Origin: Pomacea canaliculata
Taxonomy: Eukaryota > Mollusca > Gastropoda > Architaenioglossa > Ampullariidae
NCBI RefSeq assembly: GCF_003073045.1
Contig: NC_037591.1
Span: 21,671,319-21,735,318 of the forward strand
Length of the DNA: 64,000 nt
Reading direction: 5' to 3'
The notes beneath the pieces are model-generated. The model ran no database searches and was not told the DNA's origin. It saw only the letters and a program-made list of their open reading frames with translations. The position numbers were made by a program, and so were the translations under genes. The first letter of the stretch is position 1. The number at the start of each line of letters is the position of its first letter. Positions 11,992 through 50,892 of this stretch are shown piece after piece.

Positions 11992-12944
11992 AATTCATGT
12001 CGTCTCCGCTCAAGGGGACAGCACTTCATAGAACTGATGACAGTATGTATGCCAAGGGCGAAAACTGTAAGAAGGAACGATACTCGTTTGTGAATAGTAG
12101 GCTACTCAACACAACCAGCATGGGAAATAGTCAACAATAATGAAACAACATAATTAATGAATATTTTATAAATTACAGAAGTAATCTCACTGAAAGCATG
12201 CTAACCTGCCAAGGTCGGCAACTGGTACCTTCATACCTATGTATACATAGCTGACCACCAGGCTTTGTGCACATTGTACACATAGCATACAGTACGCCTT
12301 GTACACCTATCATACAGTATTGTGCACTGATCATACACCGAGACTTGTACATAAACAACAACTAAACCATCTACACAGCTCATACAGTGTGCACTGTACA
12401 CACACGACAGAGCACACCTTGAACACAGGTAAGGTAATTCACAGATCCACCCAGCTATACATACCGTAATCACAGCAATGTGGGACACGGCGGTTGATCG
12501 TGATGTTGATGTGTTGATGTCACCAGAAACTCGGTGACACTGTCAGGGCGATGACACTCCATCATCAGTGTGACACCAGCGACTTGCTGTCTTATCTCAG
12601 ACAGAACAGGTGGAGTCCGCTGGTCTCCAGTTCCACGGAATCAGGAATGTTCTATTCCTTCGGGAATTTCCTAAACTATCGTCGCCCGATGTTGTTGTGG
12701 TGTCTTTATTTTGGGAGTTGGTTTTCAATTTTGATGCTGACTCACAGGTGAACTGTCGAGCCATTCAGCAGTCACAGGTAAAAGTTTGTTTATTGAAACT
12801 ATGATGCATTGTATCTATTGGGACTTTTCTCTAGAAGGGTACCTGTACTACACCTGTACGTAGGTTTGTCACATTGGGTCTCCATCGACTGTACGTTCGC
12901 GCACATTTTTTGATGACTATGTTGAATTCTTACAGAGTGTTTAG
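11992..12944. other. TRIM 5' flank
   Basis: Upstream of the TRIM start. It contains a degenerate repeated stretch rich in TACAC/CATACAG words at about 12264-12450 and no open frame with recognisable protein. Confidence 0.4.
12264..12450. repeat. Degenerate minisatellite-like TACAC/CATACAG stretch
   Basis: Related words recur at 20-35 base spacing: TTGTACACATAGCATACAGT, TTGTACACCTATCATACAGT, TGATCATACAC, CTCATACAGTGTGCACTG. Copies are imperfect and the unit length drifts, so this is a decayed tandem repeat rather than a clean array. Confidence 0.4.
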
Positions 12945-13375
12945 AAGATAACAACCTGGCACTTGTTCCCAGATGGCAGACACTCGACCACATCACAGCT
13001 CTTGTGAAGCAGCTCCACTGGCTGCCTACAGTCACACCACTTCACTCCCCATATCAACTGGCTGTTGGCATCTAGTCATCTAGTCATCTTCATACCTCTC
13101 TTTTGTCATCCATCACGCATTTCCTATTCATCAGCTGGAAGTCGCTAACAGGAATACTAAACATTTCTGTGGCTGTCACTTCATTTTCGATGCTCCTGCT
13201 GTCTGGCTTTCTCTGCCAGTCTGCGACACTCGTCTACTTTGGAGAAGCTAGGACGATAACTGATGCCGTCTGCCTGGTCTATCGATGTAGACTTTTCCTT
13301 GAAGAGCTTAAAATTTATGTTACAAATGTTACAAAGCCTTTGTGTTTAGCAGCGCCTTGAAACGATTTCACCCGT
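12945..13375 (+). mobile_element. LINE fragment, reverse-transcriptase C-terminal end
   Basis: The + strand reads DHITALVKQLHWLPTVTPL, then further on FDAPAVWLSLPVC and finally FSSALKRFHP. This order matches the end of many non-LTR ORF2 proteins (ITPxLKxLHWLPVxxRI, then APxLWNxLP, then FKxxLKxxLF). The copy is interrupted by frame changes and stops and lacks the catalytic region. It is a 5'-truncated dead relic lying between the TRIM gene and the 3' end of the giant gene. Confidence 0.6.
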
Positions 13376-13768
13376 AGGCTCACAGCAGTCTTTGAATATT
13401 CATGAATCGAGAGATGTTGCCATAGTTACGCCGTGTGTTTAAACCGACTGTTCTTGTAGAATGCCTTAGCAGCTAACAACGAAATGAACAGTTAAGTAAA
13501 ATTGTCGGATAAACGATCAACGGGTTTCACAGTTTCAGTGCAAGGTTTCAAAGATTAATGTAATATAATTACGATTAGTATTTTTTTATGTTAGAGCTGG
13601 CATGATCACAATGATGACGATTCCTGGTTTAAAGAAACTGATAAGAAAATACTCATACATTCTAGTTCATCCCACGGAATAGCTCAGTCAAAATCACGCC
13701 TTAAAAAAAGAGGACAAGATGATGGATAAAATATATTTCTCATCGAAGTTCTTCCCACTGACGTCATA

Positions 13769-41085
<27,317 letters not shown>

Positions 41086-44000
41086 CTGCAAACACAAAGT
41101 CTTCACTAGAAACTGATTACAAGGAGCACAACTGGCATAGGTAGCTTACGTCATTAAGATTATAGCCAATGAGACTCTGAGTTCTCGACCTGTTGTTAGG
41201 ATTGTATGTACACAATGAAAAGGCTGTTGAATCAGATACCAGGATATAGCAAGTTGTACTGAGCATAGCCTCTTCATCTGGAAAAGAGTATTTTCACACA
41301 AGACTTTTAAAACACCTTAGCACACACGTAGAATTGCATTGTGGTACACAAGTCAGCTGACAGGCACTCGTCACGTTTGAGTGAAGCTAAGACCGTTAGA
41401 CCGGCGATGTGTGAGAGAGAAGGAAAGAGAGAGAGAGAGAGAGAGAAACAGGCGCATGAAGCTTTTTCTAAATCTACGTAAAGCAATGCACAGTTTTGTC
41501 CCTTCGTATTTTTAAGAGAAGGTAGAATTCTCTTATAATCTCGACCGCCTTGTGTCGCATCTTCCTGCGAATGTTGATTTGTTGCAGAATTATTTTTGTT
41601 AAAAAAAAGCTCGTCTCTGACTCCTTTCTTAAGCAGACTTTGTAAAAACGATTTTGTTTTGCATCTTGTTATTCCCCTTTGGGCACAAAACTCAGTTTTT
41701 ATCTAAGAAAGTGCTCAAACTTCCTTTATTCCAGGCGGCAGTCTCGTTCATTTCATCAGGAAAGCTTAAATAGTTCGAACGCTGTTCTCGACCCTGATGA
41801 GCTTGCCTAGGAGTCACCGAGGTTCTGTTCCCATGGTGCCTGAAAGAAGATTGTCGATACCTGATGTTCACTATATGTTCCTCAGTTAGGTCTGAAGGAA
41901 ACAACAGGTGATGTAGACGCACGAGTGCGAAAGCCTGCGCCAGACGACAAGATATTTCTTTCAGAGAAAGGGAGAAGAGGAGGACAACTGCTGTCAGACA
42001 ACTCACAATCCGCGACTTCCACTTTTGAGATTTTTAATGTCTTCGACCCAGTTTATCTCATTTCATGTCAAACAAAGAATAATTATTGACTTATTTTCTC
42101 AGTTTCTATTAAAGAAGGAATAATGAGTGTCTTAGTAATTTTTGGCTTATGTCAAAGGAGCAAGTATTATGGACTTCTTGTATCTAGAATGATGTCAGAA
42201 ATTATTGTTTTACTTGATTTAAATCCAAGGATCAAGAATCAGTGGTTTAATATCTCTACATTTATGTCAAAGGATGAAAACATTGCAGTTTGTTATATCT
42301 CGGCTTTTGTGAAAGGATGAAAATTTAATGACTGTCATTCAGAGTGCGCTAGGGCACAGATAGGGATAGACTTTTGTTTCCCTTCAGTTGAAACATCCAT
42401 TGTTGCAACAAAGACAGTCGGTGGACTGAGGCTGCTACCAGTCGGCAGGAGGAGCTCCGGGCTGTTGATTCTACACAGTTTTTGTTGGTTCTTGTTTTGT
42501 CCCCTGGCTTTTAGCTCGATTAGCAACCGATTAGCAACATTTGGAAGAAACGCTGAAAACATCGATGTCTGTCTTTTTAAGCGCAGGACAAGAACGCCTG
42601 GCATCCTATGGTCTTGTGCTCTCCGCTAACCTTTATTTGTCTTCTTCTCAGAGGTGATGCATATTCTAATTGTACATTAGGAATCACTGGGGTCACAGGG
42701 GTCAAACTTATGCAGCAGAAGTATAAGTGGATTTTTACCCACATTCAGTACTTAAAACCTTAGCAAACCCTCCTTAGTCACATCTGTGGACTGAACGCAT
42801 GACAAGGACGTGTAGATAATTCGACCTCCCTGGTCTGAGCCTGTTTCGAAATGCTTTTGATGTTCGTAGTAATAATGAGATAACGATACCATCGCTTCAT
42901 GGCTTATCTCCAGTGAAAACATGTTTGTCTTGGATGACCCTTAAACCCACAAGCAAAGTGATATGATCAGCATTTTGCGCTCCTCCGGACAGGTTTTCTG
43001 TGGTGATCTTTAGGAACAGCTTTATCTCGTACATTCCGGTTTACCTGGCCAGTTCCTTCGTTTCCCACCTGATTCACTTATCGAAAATCTCATCTACTGA
43101 TCAGCATGCCTTTACCAGCCGAACAAACACCACGCACCTTGTGTCAACATTTCCGGAAGACTTATGACCATCTCCTGGTCTTGTGATCGAAATTTTCTTC
43201 GATGAATAATGTAAATGAGTTCATGACGTAGATGACAAATGATTTACATGCCCTCGAGGATGTAGATTTACAGTTCTGATAAACGCGTAGATTACAAAAA
43301 TCGAGGCTCATTATTATCATGTAGGTAATTTTAATGGAGAACACGGTCTGCTAGTACCAATTAAAAATTGTACTTAAGTCTTGGACTGCAAAAGTCTCGA
43401 GGTGCCAAAAGACTTGGCCAGAGACAGAGACACGACAGCATCTTCATAGCAGTGCGTTGTTCACATCAAGTCGAGCGGCTTTATCGATGGCCTCGTCAAG
43501 TACTTGCCAGGGTTTATTTTCTATAATATATTTTCTATTTTATTTTCCCACCTCCACTCTCTTGTAAACTGCCTGTCAAGGCCGTTACTATTATTGTTTT
43601 GTGAATCCTACACACACTTACAATATCAAATATTTTGTGAGATTAAGTAACTGTCTTCTTACAATTTCCATTTTCGTATCCATGGTAGCGGCATAAACGG
43701 TAAACAAAAACATGGACGTCTTCACCGAGTGAGCGCTGCTCACCTGTCTTCATGATCACATTTCCCTCCTGCTGTGAGCTGTCAACACCTTTGCATCCAT
43801 TGACACGTTATTTTTTAACCTAACAGTAGTAACAAGTGAAGGAAAAAAGTCTATTTGTTCCGCTTGACATCACTGTGGGGTTAACGAATGATTCATAAAT
43901 AGCTCGTTTGTCTTTCGCGTGTCGCCTTCAATACAAATCAACGCTTTTGACTCCGGAGGAGGAACAAAAAAAAAAAAAAAAGATGCCGGGGAAGCAGCAA

Positions 44001-45167
44001 ACGATCTATTGACTTTCAACAACGCATGAAGCTCGCCGTCAGTTTGTTTCTTGGTCATCAAAAAACAAAAAATCAAACAAACAAAAACAAAACAATTGTT
44101 GGAGCATGTCAGGGCCCGGGGCCCACCTTTCTCGAGGGACGTGTTCGCTTGTGTTCCTTCACTTGTTGGGGGACCTCTCCCTCCCCAACCCTCCCGTCTG
44201 CGCGATTTGAAAAAAAACAACATGGCGGAACTATTGTCGACTTCCCTTTGACGAGAGAAATACTGATCACACCACATCGATCCCTCAAAGATCTTTAAAG
44301 GTCTGCTAGAAGGCCCTGCAGTGTGTACTTTACTCGTCTTGCGGTCAACGGTCAACATTAGTTACACGACATGAACTGATCTTCTAACAGTGTTTGTTTA
44401 CATGGTCAAACATCACTGGGGAGAAACAGAGAGAGGGGGGGCAGGAAGAGAGGAAGATATTAAAGAAAACTACAGAGACAGACAGATGGAGTCTATATAC
44501 ATGAGTAGGTTCGTGAGGTTTCTTACAAGTGGTCTTAAAGGAAGGGAGGCGTATGCGAGTATGCGCACACAAAATATGAGTTTTATAGAAAATCTTAGAA
44601 ACGAATAAAGCTACTACACATATACACACATACACGACATGCTTAATTTATAATCACAATAAGGAAAAAAACTGAATTAAATCATTTCTTAATATCATGA
44701 CCTAATTAAAAATTAAAGAACTTAATCATTTGTGCACATTCATAACATCACAAATTGTATTACTGGACTGCTGGCGGACGATTTTTTTCCAGTTAACTAC
44801 TAAAACGAGGCATGAGACTACAAAACTTCCGGTTTAGTCACGTTCTTTGTTTAGGCTCGCCGAGACTAACAGCGGAGAACTTCGCAAGAGGCTAAGCGTT
44901 GGTCTTGGCAGACAGACGGCAATCCACCTATTAACATTCATGATAACATCAATGCCATTTAGAGAAGTGTGTGTGTGGTTTTTTTTTGGAAACATTCTGT
45001 TACTATAACGTTTTCTTTATTTCACCGCTCTTCATCCGACACTCATGGTTGAACTTGAGTGAGCTGGAGTTGCCGATGCTGACACTTACGGTCATTCGAG
45101 CAAAACTCCACAAAATGTTTAGTTACGAAGGCTCGAATAATAAAATACCGGATCAGATCGCGCTACA
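41086..45167. other. No gene supported; presumed 5' region of the giant gene
   Basis: AT-rich. The open frame at 41692-42006 (-) starts with GTG rather than ATG; its hydrophobic first 20 residues look like a signal peptide but have no proper start. A GA-rich tract lies at 41411-41450 and an A-run at 43966-43981. Nothing else is recognisable. Confidence 0.4.
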
Positions 45168-45511
45168 CTGCCGGTGTCATGTGCTCTGAAATCCCCCTGC
45201 CTCAAAGATCCACCTCTGTAATGCGCATGCGTCATATTTAAATCTAGGATAGTGTCGTGTGCAAAAAACCCTCCTGACACTTGGATCCAACCCTGAACCC
45301 ACATTGTTCATATTAAAATCAAGCGTTGTATTCAGATAAACTGCATTCTCAAATGTCCAACAAGGACAGAGCATGTAGAGCTAGACTTTGACAAGGGTGT
45401 CTCTCCCCAAGAAACAGCAGTTGATGAAATTATATTTCAAACAGGACGCATGCGGATCATAATGCGGATTTAGGAGGCAGGGGGAATGCTGAGCACATGA
45501 CACCGGCGCAG
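45168..45511. mobile_element. Foldback / MITE-like element
   Basis: The ends CTGCCGGTGTCATGTGCTC (45168) and GAGCACATGACACCGGCGCAG (to 45511) are inverted copies. The similarity continues inward through CCCCCTGCCTC and GCATGCGTC for about 75 bases at roughly 70-80 percent. The roughly 190-base core has no coding signal. Size and long terminal inverted repeats fit a non-autonomous DNA element; I do not recognise the superfamily and see no clear target duplication. Confidence 0.6.
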
Positions 45512-48500
45512 ATTTTTTTTGTTGTTATTGCAAACCTAAAATACCTTCGGCAGCCGGGAGATTTATTGTTTCCACGACTGAACTACCTGGACAATTATTT
45601 TTTCTACACTTGCTCGCTCAGCGAACCGTTAGGACCTGGGTGTGAAGTGATTACATCGATTGCGCGCTGACCGACACGCTTAAACGTTTCCTTTCGCCCG
45701 AGACATTCAGCGGTTTGCTGGGGGAACTTTCTGACCACACAAAGCCTCCACACAAGTAGGTTTTAACCTCACGCCATCTTTTGTGACGTGCAGTGACGCT
45801 ACACACAAGATGCCAGAAGCTTATTTCGGCTAACGTGTGCCCTGAGGTCGACTGAGTTGTGACAGTCGATACCTGGACCGACATGTTCCGCCATTTGTCT
45901 CTTTTCTTTCCACCCTTCTTGACATCTTTTTTTTCTTCTCAAAGCAAATAAAATTAGGGGGAACATTTGCAGTAGTCACAGATTGAAAAACTGATTGTGT
46001 AAGATTGTACATTAACTTAAGGGTGTAAGAACATAAGTAAACAGGAGTATTGGTCAGCCACGATTTCACTGGTACTGACGTCACAAACTGCCTTGGGTCC
46101 AATTGGAGATTGTAAAAAGCGAGGAAACCGTTTTTATTTAATTTCTAGAGATTCCTGATTCTCTTTGGGATTTCATGTTTGAGACATTAATAAATCATAT
46201 GAAAGAGTCTGATATGTTTCTCCAATCGGGTAGGTCTTTAAAGTTCTCTCTCTCTCTCTCCCTGGGGTAGGTCATGAAACAGACAATTTGTTTTTCTACT
46301 TCTGATTTCACGAGTATAATACAATACAGAGAAACAAGGGAAATATGAACAAAAAATGATTAAAAGGAGGATACAGTACAGAAAATAAGGAAAATATATG
46401 AGAAAGATGACAAAAGAGGAAAGGAAAGATGGAAGAATCAAGTGGAGTAGAAAACTAATTCATTGCAGTATTACATATGTAATTGATATAGAAGCTCTGT
46501 ACTTTACATAAAAATAAATAATTACATTTAAATAAACAGAAAAGGACTTTAAGCAAAAGCAGGAATTTAGAAACTGCTAAGGTCTCAGAGCTTTCCTCTT
46601 TCTTTGCAATAGGAAAAACTATAGAAACACTTTGATGAATAACACCTATTCCATGCAGACGTACAAACTCTCTCTCTCTCTCTGTATCATCTCCAACAAA
46701 CCAGCCACTTACCTCCATATATATATATCCCCATATATAAATGACATAGCACACATACAACCATCTTCAGATAATACTAATGTTACTGTTAAATCATGTC
46801 TGAAAATCTACTTACAAAAGGAGTATGATGATATAGAATGGAAGAATACAGACACGTAGTTCCATATTGTGTCCGATGCTCGGTGGCTGGAGCTAATGAC
46901 AGCCTTGGTGACGTCCTAGAGAGGAGCGCGCGTGCAGACGTTGGGCCGCTGGTGGGAGGAGGACGCGGCGACCGACTGTGGCGACAGGAGGAGGGAGGAG
47001 GGTAACAATGCTGGAAGCATGGCATCGGCACAGAAGACACCTACCCACTGAACACACGAGTGAAATTCAATAATCAACCACTCAGCGGAATTCTCGCCTC
47101 TCGTCAAGCGTACTTCACATCGGGTTTTCGACGCACGTGCATAGAAACGAAAACAAATAGTTCCTGTTCTCAGACGTGGTGACGTACAAAATGACCAAAG
47201 ACAATGGTTCTAACGCTCAAGTAATTGTTTCTCGTCGTTGAGCGCGCGCACACACACATACACACCTGGCATGAAACAATTTTCAATACAGCATTGGGTT
47301 TAGCTCTTCTTGATGGATGCGAATATTGAGGAAAACAAAGTGGATTTTGGTGCTTTGCTGAAATTCTGCGAGGAACAAAAAAAAAAAAAAACAAACAAAC
47401 AAAAAAACAAAAAAAAACAAAACAAACAAAAAAAAAAAAAAAAAAAAAAAAAAACCAAAACAAAACAAAAACAAAACTTAAGAAAATCAACGAATTAAAT
47501 TAATAGGAACAGACTGGAATGATGTTCAGAATGTTATTTTCACATACATTATTTAACAATATAATATAATAAACATGATTTCCATGGAGAAGACATAACA
47601 AGGAACATTGTAGGCTTGTACATTGCACTGTTACGACCCTCCTACAAGAGGAAGGTCGGGCTTTGACGAAATCGAAGTGTTGGTCATAAATAAAAAGCTT
47701 CCTGAGTAAATGGGTTCAACAACATTATTCTGATGCAAACTTTAAGAATGTGCGGCTGGTTTCCGGTGAACAACAACTGGTTTATCGGGTACTTTAGTTA
47801 GGTTTATGTTTTTCCTGTGTATTGCAAAGAATATCACAGTAAGGGTTGTAGGAAGTCGATAAGAGGAGACGGTTTGTAGTGTAAGCCAGTAGCGCACTGT
47901 TTGCGATATATGTATCAATGTACATTGGGAGCTTTCCCCGTTTGTTATATATCATAATATTAGAATATTAGATTCATAATAAACAGTATTAGATTCTTGT
48001 GATTTACATTACAGAGGTGTACAGTTTCAACCATCTTAAGAAAGACGTTATAGGGGTTTCAAAAAGTCTGGACAAAGCCCAGAAGTCTCCATGGTTTCCA
48101 ATGTCTACATAGCTGTCACGATGTCGACTTTCCTGTCATTGGCTTTACCGGGGAATTCTTCCAGTGCAGCGCTAAACGATAACTTAGTAGTTAGTGAATC
48201 ACAAATAGTTGTAGCTATTGACTGCTCCAATATCTACACCTATATCAAGATCATCCTTCAGGTTTCGCCGTGTGTCCACCTTTGCGATATACCATTCGAG
48301 TTTTTTTTTCTCTCTAATTTATTCAAGTTACCCATCTCATCCCACAGAACTGACTGTCACTAAATTATTTATGTGATTCTTTAGCCCGACAGCTGTGGTC
48401 GAGATGAGAGAGGTTAATGCTATAGATGTGTATTGTGCCAAAGGGTATAGAAATAGACGTGAATTTGTTTTGCTTTTCCAGTACCGTCTTTGCTGCAAAA

Positions 48501-49998
48501 AAAAAAAAAGAAAAAAAAAAAAAAAAAAAGAAAAAAAAATCTGCAAATTTTCTTCGGCTTCCAACACTCCAAGGAAAAGGAAAACAGTTTCATTACATTT
48601 AATAGCAGTAGTTGGCTATGAAACGATTTCTGGAATGTAAGAATTCAGCTGTTGTGTAATTGCTGATGGCTGAGAAGGCCGGTCCTCGCCAAGCAAACTT
48701 TTGGAAGATTTGGCACTTAAAGCAGCTCATAGGTGGGTACACTCCTGCCCATTTGTCACAGAGATAATATATATAGTTTTTCTACTTTATTGTAAGAATT
48801 TCAAATTGTTTGACCCTCGGAAAAGATCTTTCTCCCATGTTTGCAATTTTAAGAGTTAGCTGCAACGAACAGGAAGCTTCATTCACTTCAGATTGCGAAT
48901 GTTCCTATAATCAGATCATGAGTAAATTTATGTTTAAATATACCAACATTCTAAAACGCGGGTTTAAAAAAATTTTTTTTACCGGAACTGTTCATATCAT
49001 GTGCCGTACTTTTATAACTTTCTTGTATTGAGGATATTTTCATCATCTGGACTCTTGTAGACATTTAACAGTCGACCTTTTTTTTTTTTATTAAAAATAA
49101 TTCACCCAAACTTCCAGGATCATGGACAGGAAGCCATCGACTACTTGCCTTTATCGAGGCCCGAGGCAACCCGAGCTGTTGTCGTCGCCTTATAATCATC
49201 GACGGGCCAGGAGGACAAAATATTCCGTTTCTATTTGCATTGCGATTTTTGTAGCGGAGTTTGTGTTAGTGTTCTCTTGGTCCCTGGGGACAAAACGCGG
49301 TCTTAAAAGTGTTGGGAGGTCGGCAATTAAAACACAGCTAATCTATACTTCTCACTGACAATTATCCTCGCAAATAAAGCATTCCTAGGTCCATGAAAAC
49401 AAGATGCAGAGACAGGCTGTGGAGAAAAAGGATGCCTTGAGAAAAGAAATGATAGATTGGCACTAATGGCACTAATGCCCTAATGTCAAAATATCGCTGG
49501 TTGCTCCTAATGTTCTATTTGACATTTCTATTAGTAATATTTTTATATATGTTTACTTTTTTAAATAGGGAAGGATCTTGTCGAAATATCCCCCCCCCAA
49601 AATGTTATTTTACTATACTTAAGGTCTTTATGAGTTTACCTCGTCAGTCTTTCCCTAGCATTTATAGGTTTCGATTTTGCGGTTTTGATCATGAACTAAC
49701 TGGAATTCGGAGTTGGGCCGCCTCCAACCAAACTTACAGAGGATGAGCACAGACTAGAAAGAAAATGTAAACTTGAAAAATGTTTAGAAAGTCATAAATA
49801 CATAAATATAGGTATTATTAATATATTTTCCCCATACGCAGTGTTTAATTTTACTTTTTATGTGTTAAATGTAGTTAACAGTATAAAGTGGGGAGGACCT
49901 AAATTATTTAAATATTGTCTACATTCGCGGAGGTCCTACACCACCAACTCCCCAAGAATACTGCGGACCGACTGTATTGCTGTTCTTTTTTTTAAATA
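45512..49998. other. Intergenic, no gene recognised
   Basis: It holds two long A-rich tracts (47378-47470 and 48498-48539), a short GC-rich patch at about 46915-47010, and CT and TA microsatellites near 46,250, 46,670 and 46,720. No open frame has a recognisable domain. Confidence 0.5.
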
Positions 49999-50892
49999 CA
50001 GTGGTACCTCGACATACGAGTTTAATTTGTTCCGTAACCTTGCTCGTATGTCAAATTGCTCGTATCTCAAAGCAATTTTCCCCATTGAAATTCATTGAAA
50101 TGCCATTAATCCGTTCCAGCTCCCAAAACACCACCTCAGTTGTTTTTGAATAAGAAAAAGTGTATTTACAAGAAGAAACGTTTATTTATGAATAACAAAT
50201 GCATATTCTATAAAAACATATTAAATTCTTCGTTTGTGGAAGTGTGTGGATCTGCTTCAGCAAATCACCGTAAATCGCTCGTGCCTTCTCACACATGATG
50301 CTTTGTGTTAAGTTCCTCCTTGAAGCTGCTTCTCTGTCACCCACACAGTCAATAGTTTCTCCATCTTTTCCTGGAGAGAAGTCCGGAGCTTAGAAATTAT
50401 TGTAACGCCCCTAGCTGGCGTTGTACCCTTTATCAACTCCTGTTTAAGCTCAGAACTTATCATTGATGTGCTACGCCCGTACATCCTCGCCAAGTCAATT
50501 ACTCGCACACCTTGCTCGTTATTTTCTACGATTTCGCGCTTTAATTCAATAGACATCATCTTCTTCTTCGGACCCATGGTTATAAAAATAAATGTGATAA
50601 TGTTTTGTAAATGTACAAAAAGCAAAAAAACGCGAACCCAACTTATCAAAAATGCTTCGAAAACGAGGGAAACAAGCACATACTGAGGTCTAGTCTGAAG
50701 TGGGAGAAACTGTTAGACGCTGCACACGACCCCAACATCCGCCCCGCATGTTGGGGTCGTGTGCAGCGGTGTAGTGTGCGATTCCTCGTATCTCAAATCT
50801 TGCTCTTATCTCGAAGCAAAATATCGCTCGCTCGGCGGCTCGTATCTCAAAACACTCGTATGTCAGGGCACTCGTATGTCGAGGTACCACTG
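49999..50892 (-). mobile_element. Tigger/pogo-family DNA transposon, internally deleted
   Basis: 894 bases with inverted ends CAGTGGTACCTCGACATACG and its copy CGAGGTACCACTG, flanked by TA, as in pogo/Tigger elements. The - strand carries an open frame (50308-50679) that includes MGPKKKMMSIELKREIVEN, VRVIDLARMYGRSTSMISSE and WVTEKQLQG. This is the N-terminal CENP-B-type helix-turn-helix of a Tigger transposase. The DDE catalytic region is absent, so the copy is non-autonomous. Its + strand left end is at 49999. Confidence 0.88.
50719..50767. repeat. Perfect 20-bp hairpin inside the Tigger copy
   Basis: GCTGCACACGACCCCAACAT at 50719-50738 and its exact reverse complement at 50748-50767, separated by nine bases. 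The stem is GC-rich and much more perfect than the rest of the element. Confidence 0.9.

Noticed and set aside
41692-42006. Open frame on the - strand with a signal-peptide-like start
   Set aside because: It begins with GTG, not ATG; its best internal donor (at 41861) leaves phase 2, which does not fit the next supported exon.
43870-44358. 162-residue open frame on the - strand
   Set aside because: It includes a poly-Phe run from an A-tract and shows no domain, and I see no matching exon context.
47310-47498. Lys-rich and Phe-rich open frames on either strand
   Set aside because: Both come from a long A-tract with CAAA interruptions.
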